64,000 bases of DNA from Methanosphaera sp. (GTDB lineage: Archaea > Methanobacteriota > Methanobacteria > Methanobacteriales > Methanobacteriaceae). The DNA lies in contig NZ_JALEKL010000001.1 in assembly GCF_022768985.1 (NCBI RefSeq), positions 62,001-126,000 of the forward strand, written 5' to 3'. Position 1 is the first letter of the stretch; each line of letters opens with the position of its first letter. A model generated the notes under the pieces. The model searched no databases. It saw only the letters and a program-made list of their open reading frames with translations, and was not told the origin of the DNA. Shown piece by piece: positions 39,872 to 50,521 of the stretch. Position numbers and translations under genes: made by a program.

Positions 39872-41773
39872 ATGAGTAAATCTAACGATACATATACAAA
39901 GCCTATCGTGTATGTATTAAATCCTTCATGTCAAATTGAAGATCTTGAAATTGGAAGTGACTATGAAGGAGTCATTACTAGAGTGGAAAAATATGGATTT
40001 TTTGTAAGTCTAAGTAAAAGTGTATATGGACTTCTAAGAACCCGTAATCCAAAAGAAAAAGTTGGAGACAAGGTTGTTGTAAAAATATCAGAAATCAAGC
40101 CACACAAAGGTAAGATGGATGTAGATCTTGGATATTCCAAAACCAAATATGGTAATGACTATGAAACAATTACAGTAAAACGTAACATTAAAAAGACAAA
40201 AATTGAAGACTTATCAGAAGATATAATAGGTCGTAACATAGCAATTAATGGTGAAATCATCCAGATTCAACAAACAAGTGGACCTACAATCTTTACAGTA
40301 CGTGATGAAACAGACATTACATGGGCTGCAGCATTTAATGAGCCTGGTGTAAGAATGTATCCTGAACTTGAAGTAGATGATGTTGTAGAAATTCTAGGTG
40401 AAGTATCACTACACAGTGGTAAAATTCAGATAGAATCAGAATCCATTGAAAAACTTGATGATGATGAAGCTGAAGAACTTAGAAAATCTATAGATCTTGC
40501 AGTAGATAAGAAATCTGAATCACCAGATACATCTGTAATGATTGAAAGTGAAGTACTAGATAAACTAAGACCAAAACTTGCAAAAGCTGCAAAGGCAATT
40601 AGACGTGCAATCTATGATGGAAGATCAATTCTTGTACGCCACCATGCTGATGCTGATGGTATATGTTCTGGTATTGCAGTAGAACAAGCTGTACTTCCAT
40701 TATTACGCGAAGAAAGTAATGATGCAGATGCAGAATGGCACTTCTTTAAAAGATCACCAAGTAAAGCACCATTTTATGAACTTGAAGATGTTGTAAAAGA
40801 TTTATCATTTGCACTTGAAGATCAAGAACGTCACGGACAAAAACTACCACTTCTTGTACTACTTGATAATGGTTCAACAGAAGAAGATGTAGCAGCATTA
40901 AGACATTCAAAAGTATTTGGAATTGAATCTGTTGTTGTAGATCATCACTATCCTGGTGAAGTTGAAGATGGACGTGCACTTATTGATGATTATGTAGATA
41001 TACATGTAAATCCATACCTTGTAGGTGGAGATTCACAACTTACAGCAGGAGCACTAGCAGTAGAACTTGCAGGTATGATAAATCCTGATATTCGTGATAA
41101 AATCAGACATTTCCCTGCAATAGCAGCAGTTGGTGATCATGCAGAATGTAGTGAAGTTGACCAGTATCTTGAAATTGCAAAAGAAGAAGGTTATTCACGT
41201 GATGATTTAGATCGTATAGCAACATGTGTTGACTTTGAAGCATACTTCCTAAGATTTAATAATGGTCGTGGAATTATGAATACTCTACTTGGTCTTGAAG
41301 AAAAAGAACGTCAAGAAGAGTTAGTTGACATATTAATGGCAGAATCAGATAAAAGAGTTGACACTCAACTTAAAGCAGCATTCCCTAATGTTGAAACAGT
41401 ATTCTTTGATAATGGTATTCAACTTAACAGATTAGATGTTGAAAAATATGCTCATAAATTCACATATCCTGCACCTGGTAAAACAACAGGTTATGTACAT
41501 GATAAGATTGTACAACAAAAAGGTGAAGATCAGCCTATCATGACACTTGCAAATGGTCCTGATTTTGCTGTACTTAGAGCAACAGAAGTTATTAAAAATG
41601 ATTTTGACTTTAACTTAAACAATGTAATTACAAAAATACAACAAGAACTTCCACAGGCAGGAGCTGATGGTGGAGGACACGAAGTTGCAGGTTCTCTAAA
41701 ATTTGTTGAAGGTTTAAGAGATGAAGTTCTAGAATTGTTTATTAAAGAGGTTAAAGATCTAAATAGAGATTAA
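39872..41773 (+). CDS. archaeal RecJ-like DHH phosphoesterase with S1 and OB domains
   Basis: 633 residues. The N-terminal S1 RNA-binding domain has DYEGVITRVEKYGFFVSLSK near 29-48. A second OB-like nucleic-acid domain spans about 110-200 (INGEIIQIQQTSGPTIFTVRDE). The DHH core has VRHHADADGICSG near 251-263 and VVVDHHYPGE near 352-361, and the DHHA1 end has GADGGGHEVAGS near 596. It is an Mn-dependent 5'-3' exonuclease on single-stranded DNA or RNA; archaeal relatives associate with the replisome (GINS) or act in RNA turnover. The S1 domain and length match the methanogen group whose precise partner I cannot assign. Confidence 0.88.
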   Translation: MSKSNDTYTKPIVYVLNPSCQIEDLEIGSDYEGVITRVEKYGFFVSLSKSVYGLLRTRNPKEKVGDKVVVKISEIKPHKGKMDVDLGYSKTKYGNDYETITVKRNIKKTKIEDLSEDIIGRNIAINGEIIQIQQTSGPTIFTVRDETDITWAAAFNEPGVRMYPELEVDDVVEILGEVSLHSGKIQIESESIEKLDDDEAEELRKSIDLAVDKKSESPDTSVMIESEVLDKLRPKLAKAAKAIRRAIYDGRSILVRHHADADGICSGIAVEQAVLPLLREESNDADAEWHFFKRSPSKAPFYELEDVVKDLSFALEDQERHGQKLPLLVLLDNGSTEEDVAALRHSKVFGIESVVVDHHYPGEVEDGRALIDDYVDIHVNPYLVGGDSQLTAGALAVELAGMINPDIRDKIRHFPAIAAVGDHAECSEVDQYLEIAKEEGYSRDDLDRIATCVDFEAYFLRFNNGRGIMNTLLGLEEKERQEELVDILMAESDKRVDTQLKAAFPNVETVFFDNGIQLNRLDVEKYAHKFTYPAPGKTTGYVHDKIVQQKGEDQPIMTLANGPDFAVLRATEVIKNDFDFNLNNVITKIQQELPQAGADGGGHEVAGSLKFVEGLRDEVLELFIKEVKDLNRD

Positions 41774-41925
41774 TTAATATAATCTCACCTTTAAACATAT
41801 TTTCCTCTTTTTTTACTTAATCACCTCTTTAATTATTTATTAACTATTTTTAATGATTTATAGCAATTATTTTCAGTTATTATTCGATTTCATAATTTTT
41901 TTATATGTTGTTAATAACAACAAAG

Positions 41926-41934
41926 TATATAAAT
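41926..41934 (+). promoter_or_regulatory. TATA-like box of the SRP RNA gene
   Basis: GTATATAAA lies about 27 nt before the proposed 5' end of the SRP RNA, the normal distance between archaeal box A and the initiation site. Confidence 0.55.
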
Positions 41935-41957
41935 ATTAACATATATATTACTAATAA

Positions 41958-42240
<283 letters not shown>

Positions 42241-42355
42241 TATGTCCATCCATTTACATGCTACTAAAAAAAATGGTAGTATTTTTATTATTAAAACCAT
42301 AAAATATATATACTAAAATAGATAAACTATTATATACTTGTTTTCAATTGTAAAT

Positions 42356-42439
42356 GTCGAGGTGGCCCAGCCTGGTACGGCGGTGGCCTGCTAAGCCACT
42401 GGAGAGATCTCCACCCGGGTTCGAATCCCGGCCTCGGCG
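42356..42439 (+). tRNA. tRNA-Ser (anticodon GCU)
   Basis: A class II tRNA. The acceptor GTCGAGG (42356-42362) pairs with CCTCGGC (42432-42438), with one U-G pair. The anticodon stem GTGGC/GCCAC encloses loop CTGCTAA, anticodon GCT, reading AGC and AGU serine codons. The long variable arm is TGGAGAGATCTCCA, the T arm CCGGG-TTCGAAT-CCCGG. The discriminator is G, as serine tRNAs require. The 3' CCA is not encoded. It lies about 115 nt downstream of the SRP RNA. Confidence 0.96.
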
Positions 42440-42627
42440 CTTAAAAAACTTTTAACTAATTTTTAATTTTAATTTTTATATAAATATTACACTTTAATTT
42501 CTTAATAATAAATTTTATTTTCCAAACAATTTTTATGAAAATTTTTTTATTTACAATACTATAAACATAATAATTAGAATAAAATAAAATTTAAAAACTA
42601 AAACAATAAAAAAGGGGAGAAATTAAA

Positions 42628-43140
42628 GTGTCAGATCAAAATACATTTTTACTAAAAGCAAAAGAAGAAATTAAACAAAAAATAGCAGAAGAAACCAAAC
42701 AACTAGAATTAATAAAAAAAGAACAACAAGAACTTCAAAGAGCAAAACAGGGATATGCAGATTTTTATGAAAACCTAGTACATTTCTTCAAAGAAAGTAT
42801 GGAAGATTTTGAAGTAACAGAAGATGAACTATCAGATTATTTCAAAGAAAACATTGATGAGGTATACCAGAACTATGTACAAATAAGATCTGATGCAATA
42901 GCAGAAATTGATGCATTAAGCCAGTACATCTCCCATATTAAAAAACAATTAGCATCAAATCAGAGAACACTTAAATTCTACAGATCACAATACATAGACA
43001 GTGACTTTTTTGATGAATGTATGCCACTAGTTGCATTATATCAAGATAAAATAGATACATACAATGAAAATATAGCTCTTACAGATGATATAATACATAA
43101 ACTTGGTGAAATATCAGATAAGCTTGTAGGATGGAATTAA
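42628..43140 (+). CDS. coiled-coil protein, unknown function
   Basis: 170 residues from a GTG start behind GGGGAGAAATTAAA. It is highly charged, with predicted coiled coils at about 8-50 (KAKEEIKQKIAEETKQLEL) and 88-125, and an acidic middle. No catalytic motif, membrane segment or zinc site is visible. It stands alone between tRNA-Ser and a convergent aminotransferase. The composition suggests a cytoplasmic scaffold or prefoldin-like protein, but no family is recognised. Confidence 0.7.
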   Translation: MSDQNTFLLKAKEEIKQKIAEETKQLELIKKEQQELQRAKQGYADFYENLVHFFKESMEDFEVTEDELSDYFKENIDEVYQNYVQIRSDAIAEIDALSQYISHIKKQLASNQRTLKFYRSQYIDSDFFDECMPLVALYQDKIDTYNENIALTDDIIHKLGEISDKLVGWN

Positions 43141-43184
43141 AAAAAAGAGTAAAAAAAATAGAAAAAAAGGTGTGTATGGATTAT

Positions 43185-44297
43185 CTATGCTATTTTTGCA
43201 AGACGTTCCATTGCAGTTTGTAGGTTTTCATAGCTTTGTGCATAGGATAATCTTATATATCCTTCACCCATTTCTCCAAATGCATTACCATTTACAAGTA
43301 CAACATCTTCTTTTAATGCTTTTTGTATGAATTCATCAGGATTGTCTTGTTTGAAAAATACATAAAATGCACCATCAGGACGAATACATTCAACACCCAT
43401 ATCATATAATGAATCAACAACAAGATCACGTCTTTTTCTAAACTCACTTGTCATATCAGATACACATTGTTGTGGACCTGTTAATGCTTCTGTTGCTGCA
43501 ATTTGTGTTGCTGTGTCAATACATGCAACGTTATATTGATGTACTTTAAGTACTTCATCTATTATTTCACTACATGCAGATAAATATCCTACTCTTAGTC
43601 CTGTCATTGCATATGCTTTTGAAAATCCATTTATTGTAACTGCATTGTCTGTATATGCTTGGAAGCTGTAGTGTTTTTTATCATATATGATTTTTTCATA
43701 GATTTCATCTGATATTATTATAATATCATTTTCATCTGCAAATTCTGCTATTGCTTTTATTTCATCTTTTGGCATTACAGATCCTGTTGGATTTGCTGGT
43801 GAGTTGATAATCATTGCTTTTGTATTTTCTGTTACTGTATTTTCTACATCATCAAGTGTTGTGTTAAATCCATTTTCTGCACTTGTTTTTAGTGCTACTG
43901 GATTTGCTCCTGCTATTTTTACAACTTCCCTGTATGATAGAAATCCTGGATCTGGTATTAGCACATCATCTTTTGGATCTATGAGTGCATTTACTGTTGA
44001 ATATAATGCTTCACTTGCACCTACTGTTAGTATTACATTATCTGCTGTTGTGTTGATGTTATTGTCTTTTTTTAGTTTATCTACAATTGTTTCTCTTAGT
44101 TTTACTTCTCCTTTGTTTTGTGAATAATGTGTATATCCTTCATCTAGTGCATTTTTTAGTGCATCTATTATGTGTTTTGGTGTGTCAAAGTCTGGTTCTC
44201 CAAGTGCAAGATTTATTGCTGTTGGTGATGCTTGTTCAAACATTTTTCTTACTTGTGATAAGTTTATATCAGATACTCTTTGTGCTCCATATTGCAT
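43185..44297 (-). CDS. PLP-dependent aminotransferase, class I/II (aspartate aminotransferase type)
   Basis: 370 residues. NLALGEPDFDTP is near 29-40, NSPANPTGSVMP near 164-175, and DEIYEKIIYD holds the Asp and Tyr contacting PLP. The Schiff-base Lys is in INGFSKAYAMTGLRVGY near 222-238, and the last Arg that binds the substrate carboxylate is in GYIRLSYA. It resembles archaeal AspC-like enzymes of amino acid synthesis; the amino donor and acceptor cannot be assigned from sequence. The start region has a GGAAAGGAATATAAC site. It diverges from the first MATE gene. Confidence 0.9.
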   Translation of the reverse strand: MQYGAQRVSDINLSQVRKMFEQASPTAINLALGEPDFDTPKHIIDALKNALDEGYTHYSQNKGEVKLRETIVDKLKKDNNINTTADNVILTVGASEALYSTVNALIDPKDDVLIPDPGFLSYREVVKIAGANPVALKTSAENGFNTTLDDVENTVTENTKAMIINSPANPTGSVMPKDEIKAIAEFADENDIIIISDEIYEKIIYDKKHYSFQAYTDNAVTINGFSKAYAMTGLRVGYLSACSEIIDEVLKVHQYNVACIDTATQIAATEALTGPQQCVSDMTSEFRKRRDLVVDSLYDMGVECIRPDGAFYVFFKQDNPDEFIQKALKEDVVLVNGNAFGEMGEGYIRLSYAQSYENLQTAMERLAKIA

Positions 44298-44512
44298 GTT
44301 ATATTCCTTTCCTTAAAATTTATTATATTCCTTTTTAATAGTTTTTTTTCTTAAAATCAATATAGTATTATATTTGTTTATTTTTACATAAAAATAGATT
44401 TATTTTTTCTTCAATTATATATAAAATTATTTTAATGTTAACTTAAAGATATAAATTAAAAACACAAAAAAAGTTTATAAAATTATAAAACTATTATTTT
44501 TCAGGTGATATA

Positions 44513-45892
44513 TTGGAGAATGTAGAAGCTAGTAATTCAAATATTGAAATGATACGTGGTGATCCTAAAGTTGCACTTAAAAAGCTTGCCTGGCCATTAA
44601 TTTTTACACTTGTTCTTAACATGGTTTATAATCTTGTTGATAGAATATGGGTTGCAGGTCTTGGTGCAGGTCCTCTTGCTGCTATTGGTTTTATTTTACC
44701 TATCTTTATGATGATTAGTGGTATTGGTAATGGTTTTGGATCTGGTGCAAATTCTGTTATTTCACGATATATTGGTGCAAAAGATAAGGATAATGCATCA
44801 AATAGTGCAATTCATTCGATTCTTATTGGTATTGTTATATCAATATTAATTCCACTTTTGCTTTTGCCATTTCTTGGTGATTTACTTGTTATGATGGGTG
44901 CAGGTAATGTTTTATCTTATGCATCAGATTATGCAACTATTATTATTTTAGGTTCATTTACATTGGTACTTAATGGTATTCTTTCAAGTCAGCTAAGGGC
45001 TGAAGGTGATATTAAGCGTGCATCACGTGCTCTTATAATTACTGGTGTTCTTAATATGGCTATTGATCCTATTTTTATCTATACTTTTAATCTTGGAGTT
45101 CGTGGTGCTGCTATTGCAACGATATTATCTGCACTTGTTGCAACAGTTCTTATGTTTTACTGGATTTTAGTTAAAAAAGATACATATGTTAATGTGGAGG
45201 GTAGTTATTTTAAGTTTTCACCTACAATTATACGTGAAATTATTTCTGTTGCAATTCCTGGTACTGTTGAGGAAGTTATAATGTCAAGTGTTGCTATTAT
45301 GATTAATGCTACTCTTGCAGTAATTGCTACAACTGAGGTTATTGCAGCATATACTGCAGCTTGGAGTATTGTTGATATTGCTATGATGATTCCTCTTGGT
45401 ATTGCTACTGCAGCAATTACTGTTGCAGGTGTTGCATATGGTGCACGTGATATTAGGCGTGTTGATTTTGTGTGTAATTATTCAATAAAGCTTTCAATGA
45501 TTCTTGTGGTTGTTGTATTTATTGTTATTGAAATTTTTGCACCTCAAATTGCAATGATCTTTTCATATTCATCTCCTGGTGCATTTAATGGATTAGTTTG
45601 TGATGTTTTAAGAATTCTTGCATTGTTTATATTAACTGTTCCTGCAGGTATTTGTTGTGCATTTGTATTTCAGGCTATTGGACGTGGTATGATTTCACTT
45701 ATCTTAACAATTCTTCGTGAGGTTGTATTTGTTCTTATTGCATTATTTATTCTTGTTGATGTGATGCATCTTGGTGCTATTGGTGTTTATCTTTGTATGA
45801 CTCTTGGTGGTCTTATGGGTGGTATTGTTGCAATTGTAGCATTTAAGTATTATATCAGAAAAATTGAAGCCTTTGAGGGAGCTTCAATTTAA
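44513..45892 (+). CDS. MATE-family multidrug/Na+ or H+ antiporter, copy 1
   Basis: 459 residues, twelve hydrophobic segments in two six-helix halves. The opening IRGDPKVALKKLAWP and the first-helix region MVYNLVDRIWVAGLG are typical of NorM/DinF-like MATE exporters, and SSQLRAEGDIKRASRALI is the usual segment in the cytoplasmic part. It starts at TTG just after GGTGAT. It is a tandem paralogue of the gene at 46166. Synonymous codons are mostly T-ending (ctt, att, ggt), the opposite of copy 2. Confidence 0.92.
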   Translation: MENVEASNSNIEMIRGDPKVALKKLAWPLIFTLVLNMVYNLVDRIWVAGLGAGPLAAIGFILPIFMMISGIGNGFGSGANSVISRYIGAKDKDNASNSAIHSILIGIVISILIPLLLLPFLGDLLVMMGAGNVLSYASDYATIIILGSFTLVLNGILSSQLRAEGDIKRASRALIITGVLNMAIDPIFIYTFNLGVRGAAIATILSALVATVLMFYWILVKKDTYVNVEGSYFKFSPTIIREIISVAIPGTVEEVIMSSVAIMINATLAVIATTEVIAAYTAAWSIVDIAMMIPLGIATAAITVAGVAYGARDIRRVDFVCNYSIKLSMILVVVVFIVIEIFAPQIAMIFSYSSPGAFNGLVCDVLRILALFILTVPAGICCAFVFQAIGRGMISLILTILREVVFVLIALFILVDVMHLGAIGVYLCMTLGGLMGGIVAIVAFKYYIRKIEAFEGASI

Positions 45893-46165
45893 TTTTTTTC
45901 TTCTTTTTTTTATATTTTTTTTAGTAGTAACTTTTATATATTATAACTTAATTAACTATTACTAACAACAGTTGCATATGCAACTATTTACATATTAAAT
46001 AATTGTATTTACAATTATAATTATTTTAAGTAATTTTAAATAAATATTGAAATTTTTCAAAAAACAAATTAAATAAAATATATTTACAATACTAATAATT
46101 TTTTTTATTTTAACAAAAAAAGAGAAAAACACAACAAAATATAAAACAAAAGGAGAGGTGAAAGA

Positions 46166-47560
46166 TTGCATCAAAATGAAAATGATGACACAACTAAAGT
46201 AGATGTAATACGAGGAGATCCAAAAGTAGCACTAAAAACCATAGCATGGCCTATGATATTTACACTTGTACTAAACATGATATATAACATGGTAGATAGA
46301 GTATGGGTAGCAGGACTAGGAGCAGATCCACTAGCTGCAATAGGATTTGTAGCACCAATATTTATCATAATAGGTGGAATAGGAAATGGATTTGGAGCAG
46401 GAGCAAACTCCCTCATATCACGATACATCGGAGCAAAAGATAAACAAAACGCATCAAATAGTGCAATACATTCAATACTAATAGCCCTGGCACTATCAAT
46501 AATAATACCAATAATACTCATGCCACTACTAAAACAATTACTACTTCTTATGGGAGCAGAAAGTGTACTTAAACTTGCAACAGACTATGCAACAATCATC
46601 ATTATTGGAGGATTTACACTCATATTCAATGGAGTACTTTCAAGTCAACTAAGAGCAGAAGGAGATGTAAATCGTGCAACAAAAGCACTTGTAATAACAG
46701 GTATATTAAACATAATAATAGATCCAATATTCATATATGTACTAAATCTAGGAGTAGCAGGAGCAGCAATAGCAACAGTATTATCAGCACTTGTTGCAAC
46801 AGTCCTAATGCTTTACTGGATTTTAGTTAAAAAAGATACATATGTTGATGTAGGACGTGACCAATTTAAATTCAGTCCAAAAATTATCAAAGAAATCATT
46901 GCAGTAGCAGTACCAGGAAGTGTAGAACAAGTAATTATCTCACTCATATCAATTGTAATGAATGCAGTACTTGCAATGGTAGCATCAACAGATGTAATTG
47001 CAGCATTCACAGCAGCATTTAGTATAATACAGGTAGGAATGATGTTCCCAGTAGGAATTGCAACAGCAGCAATTACAGTTGCAGGAGTAGCATATGGAGC
47101 ACGTGACTTTAAAAGAGTTGAATTTGTATGTAAATATGCAATAAAACTATCAATGTCTATAGTAATAGTAATTGTAGCATTAATGGCAATCTTTGCACCA
47201 CAAATTGCAATGCTATTTAGTTATTCAGCAGCAACAGCATCACTCAATGCACTAGTAACTGAAGCACTACGTGTATTACTTGTATTTTTAATTGGTGTAC
47301 CTGTAGGATTATGCTGTGCATTTACATTCCAAGGAATAGGAAAAGGAACAATATCACTCATACTTACAATTCTAAGAGAAGCAGTATTTGTACTAGTATT
47401 TTTATACTTATTTGTATTCGTACTTGGAATGGGACAAATAGGAGCATATCTATCAATGGGTATGGCAGGAGTACTCGGATCAGTAGTAGCAGCAATACTC
47501 TTTAAATACTACATGAATAAACTTCAAAAATTTGAAGGAAAAGCACCAGATGAATGCTAA
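46166..47560 (+). CDS. MATE-family antiporter, copy 2
   Basis: 464 residues, colinear with copy 1: VIRGDPKVALKTIAWPM, MIYNMVDRVWVAGLGADPLA, SSQLRAEGDVNRATKALVI, and a VGIATAAITVAGVAYGARDF segment shared almost exactly. Twelve membrane segments. TTG start behind GGAGAGGTGA. Codon choice is A-ending (cta, ata, aca, gga), so the copies diverged strongly at the DNA level while the proteins stayed alike. A MarR regulator follows on the same strand and may control it. Confidence 0.92.
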   Translation: MHQNENDDTTKVDVIRGDPKVALKTIAWPMIFTLVLNMIYNMVDRVWVAGLGADPLAAIGFVAPIFIIIGGIGNGFGAGANSLISRYIGAKDKQNASNSAIHSILIALALSIIIPIILMPLLKQLLLLMGAESVLKLATDYATIIIIGGFTLIFNGVLSSQLRAEGDVNRATKALVITGILNIIIDPIFIYVLNLGVAGAAIATVLSALVATVLMLYWILVKKDTYVDVGRDQFKFSPKIIKEIIAVAVPGSVEQVIISLISIVMNAVLAMVASTDVIAAFTAAFSIIQVGMMFPVGIATAAITVAGVAYGARDFKRVEFVCKYAIKLSMSIVIVIVALMAIFAPQIAMLFSYSAATASLNALVTEALRVLLVFLIGVPVGLCCAFTFQGIGKGTISLILTILREAVFVLVFLYLFVFVLGMGQIGAYLSMGMAGVLGSVVAAILFKYYMNKLQKFEGKAPDEC

Positions 47561-47802
47561 ATAACTCAATTTAACCACCCAAATCCACTCTTTTTATTTT
47601 TTTAAAAAAAACTACTATTTTTTACTAAGTTATAGATAATTTAATAAATTACACATTAGTAGTAGAAAATAAAATATTACAATAAAATAAAAGATAGAAA
47701 AAATATAAATATAAAAATAATAATGAATATTTTTTATCTAAAAAAGTGGTGTTTTAATATATAAATAATATAATAACCAAAAATTTTCTTTAAAGTGATA
47801 AA

Positions 47803-48264
47803 ATGAAAAATATAAATGAAAAAGATGAAAATAACCTACATGTAAGTTTTCTTTTTTCAACAACAATAAGACAACATAACATATGGATGAATCAAGTACT
47901 AAAGCCATATAATCTATCAGCAAGTGAATTTCCACTACTTATGAAACTACACTTTGATGGTAACATAACACAACATGAACTTGCCGGAGAATTCTACCTA
48001 ACAGAAGGAACAATAGCAAGAAGTGTACGAAAACTGGAAGATAAAGGATTTATACAAAGAGAAGTTGATGATAACAACAGACGAAAAAAATATGTATCAC
48101 TAACACCCAGAGGACATGAAGTTGCAATATTTATGCAAGACTTAGAGGAAAAATGGGAAGCAGAAGTAATACGTGAACTTGATACAACTGAAAAAGAAAA
48201 CTTAAAGAAAATATTAAAAAAAATAGCATTAAAATCATTTAAAATAAAAGATATAATAAAATAA
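47803..48264 (+). CDS. MarR-family transcriptional regulator
   Basis: 153 residues. A winged helix-turn-helix spans about 35-105: LSASEFPLLMKLHFDGNITQ, then the recognition helix LTEGTIARSVRKLEDKGFI and the wing VDDNNRRKKYVSLT. Helices at both ends (FSTTIRQHNIWMNQVL and the C-terminus) form the dimer interface. MarR proteins commonly repress adjacent efflux genes and respond to small aromatic compounds, so the MATE gene upstream is the natural target; that link is inferred. ATG follows AAAGTGATAAA. Confidence 0.92.
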   Translation: MKNINEKDENNLHVSFLFSTTIRQHNIWMNQVLKPYNLSASEFPLLMKLHFDGNITQHELAGEFYLTEGTIARSVRKLEDKGFIQREVDDNNRRKKYVSLTPRGHEVAIFMQDLEEKWEAEVIRELDTTEKENLKKILKKIALKSFKIKDIIK

Positions 48265-48299
48265 TTTAGAATACAAAAAATGAGTGGAGGATTTAATTT

Positions 48300-49856
48300 T
48301 TGATAGAAGAATATAATACTGTTATTAAAAATCCAAGAAAGGTAATAACACGCTTTGCATCATGTTATCCAAATGTATATCGTGTTGCAATGTCATCAAT
48401 GGGATATCAGATAATATATGACTTTCTTAATGCACGTGAGGATATCTATTGTGAACGTGTAATATATCCACAGACAAAAAGTATTGAGACAAGATCAAAC
48501 TTATCAGAATTTGACATTGTAAGTTTCACACTACAATTTGAAGAAGACTATCTTAACATGATTGACATGTTAAAGCGAAGTAATATTCCTCTAGAATCAA
48601 AAAATAGAAGAGCTAAAGATCCACTTGTAATTGCAGGTGGACCATGTGCTACATCAAATCCACTTCCTATCTCTGAATTTGTTGACATATTCATAGTAGG
48701 TGATGCAGAAGTTGTCCTTGATAATGTGATCGATGTATGTAGTGATACAAACGATCCAAGGGCTGATATTTTTGATCTTCTTGACATTCCTGGTGTATAT
48801 AAGCCAGGCTATCCTGCAAAAAAACAGCAGATAAAATCAATGAAGGATGCATGGAGGCCAATATATCAGATTGTAACAAAAACAGACAATGATAAATTCA
48901 CACCAGCATTTGGTAGTGATACATTTCTTCTTGAAGTATCACGTGGATGTAGTCGTGGATGTCGTTTTTGTATGAGTGGATGTATGTACAGGCCACGTCG
49001 TGAAGTTGACATGGATACACTCATTGACACAGCACTTAAGTGTCGTCATGCAACGGGACAAAATAGAGTAGCACTTCTTGGTGAGGCTGTAAGTGATTAT
49101 AGTCGTATTGAGGATCTTGTATGGAATCTTTCTGAGGAAGGATTTAATGTTGTTACACCTTCTCTTCGTGTGGAATCAGTATCTGATGAGCTTCTTGAAA
49201 TACTAAAAAGTAATGGTCTTAAAACTATTACCATTGCACCTGAAACTACTATGTCTCAGAGATTAAAGCTTAATAAGCCAATGAGTGATGAGGAAATTAT
49301 TTCAACTGTTGATCGTGCTATTGATCTTAAATTTAAGGTGAAGATGTATCTTCTTTTAGGTACTCCTGGTGAGACAACAGAGGATGTTATGGATCTTGTT
49401 AATTTCCTTCGTAATATTGTAGGTCGTGGTGTCAGATATAATACTATTAAAACTAGTGTTAATCCTCTTATTCCAAAGCCTCATACTCCACTGCAGTATA
49501 TGGGCTTTGATTATGATGATATTTTTGAAAAATATAAAAGATATTCATCACGTCTAAAATATAGATATAAGAAGGAGTCACTCAGGAAAGCTACAATGCA
49601 GTATGTTCTATCAAATGGTGGTGCTGAGATGAATAAGATTCTTAAAATAGGAGATCAGCTTAAATTTAAGGATTGGTATAAGCTTGCATCTAAGATTAAT
49701 GAGGTGAAAGCTAAAGATAATGGTAAGCTTCCATGGCATGAAATAGATGTTGGAATTACAGATAAGTATTTAAGACGTGAATATGATAAGATGTTAAATT
49801 CCCAGATTACTCCATGGTGTGAGGAGGATAAATGCTATGGTTGTGGTGCATGCTAA
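48300..49856 (+). CDS. radical SAM protein with N-terminal B12-binding-like domain
   Basis: 518 residues. The radical SAM motif CSRGCRFC (C-x3-C-x2-C) near 217-224 binds a [4Fe-4S] cluster and S-adenosylmethionine. It is preceded by a Rossmann-like N-terminal region of about 200 residues (FDIVSFTLQFEEDYLNM, VIAGGPCATSNPLPISEFVDI), as in cobalamin-binding-like radical SAM enzymes. A second Cys group CYGCGAC ends the protein. Substrate unknown. TTG start behind GTGGAGGATTTAA. Codons switch from A-ending to T-ending about halfway. Confidence 0.85.
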   Translation: MIEEYNTVIKNPRKVITRFASCYPNVYRVAMSSMGYQIIYDFLNAREDIYCERVIYPQTKSIETRSNLSEFDIVSFTLQFEEDYLNMIDMLKRSNIPLESKNRRAKDPLVIAGGPCATSNPLPISEFVDIFIVGDAEVVLDNVIDVCSDTNDPRADIFDLLDIPGVYKPGYPAKKQQIKSMKDAWRPIYQIVTKTDNDKFTPAFGSDTFLLEVSRGCSRGCRFCMSGCMYRPRREVDMDTLIDTALKCRHATGQNRVALLGEAVSDYSRIEDLVWNLSEEGFNVVTPSLRVESVSDELLEILKSNGLKTITIAPETTMSQRLKLNKPMSDEEIISTVDRAIDLKFKVKMYLLLGTPGETTEDVMDLVNFLRNIVGRGVRYNTIKTSVNPLIPKPHTPLQYMGFDYDDIFEKYKRYSSRLKYRYKKESLRKATMQYVLSNGGAEMNKILKIGDQLKFKDWYKLASKINEVKAKDNGKLPWHEIDVGITDKYLRREYDKMLNSQITPWCEEDKCYGCGAC

Positions 49857-49997
49857 TGGGAATTTTCTTTTTCTTTTTCTAATTTTTTTATTTTTTTTAT
49901 TAATTTTTACACTTTTTTTAGGGATAGTTTTTTTATTATATTAAAAAGAGATATTATATTTAGGAAAAATAATTATGTAAAATTTGAGGATTATTAT

Positions 49998-50462
49998 ATG
50001 GATTATACTTACAATAAGATTGCAGTTGGTGGAACTTTTGATAAGTTTCACAAGGGACATGAACAGTTAATTAAAACAGCTTTTGACATGGCAGAAAATG
50101 TCTTAATAGGCGTTTCATCTGATGCATTTGCATCAAGAAAGTCACATAATGTTGAGTGTTGTGAAAAAAGAATTAAAAATGTAAAAGAAGCTATCAAAGA
50201 TTATGATAATAATTATACTATTATTGAAATTAATGATGCTATGGGTACTGCTGATATTGATGCAAATCTTGATGCTATTGTTGTAAGTGAGGAGACTGAG
50301 GAATCTGCTGTTTATATTAATAAGATTCGTCATGAAAATGGTCTTAAGTTACTTGATATTGTTGTTATTAAATGGGTTTTAGCTGATGATAATATTCCTA
50401 TTTCATCTACTCGTATTCGTAAAGGTGAAATTACACAAGATGGTGTTATTATATCAGACTAG
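49998..50462 (+). CDS. coaD: phosphopantetheine adenylyltransferase, archaeal type
   Basis: 154 residues. Nucleotidyltransferase fold: KIAVGGTFDKFHKGHEQLI at 7-25 with the HxGH-type KGH, and ISSTRIRKGEI near 135-145 as the ISTTR-like loop. It converts 4'-phosphopantetheine and ATP to dephospho-CoA, the substrate of the kinase encoded at 6446. It belongs to the archaeal/eukaryotic group, not bacterial CoaD. ATG at 49998 lies behind GAGGATTATT. Confidence 0.93.
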   Translation: MDYTYNKIAVGGTFDKFHKGHEQLIKTAFDMAENVLIGVSSDAFASRKSHNVECCEKRIKNVKEAIKDYDNNYTIIEINDAMGTADIDANLDAIVVSEETEESAVYINKIRHENGLKLLDIVVIKWVLADDNIPISSTRIRKGEITQDGVIISD

Positions 50463-50521
50463 GATTTTTTTTTATCTTCTTTTTTTTTAATTCCCTTTTT
50501 TTATCTACTATTACTTTTTTT

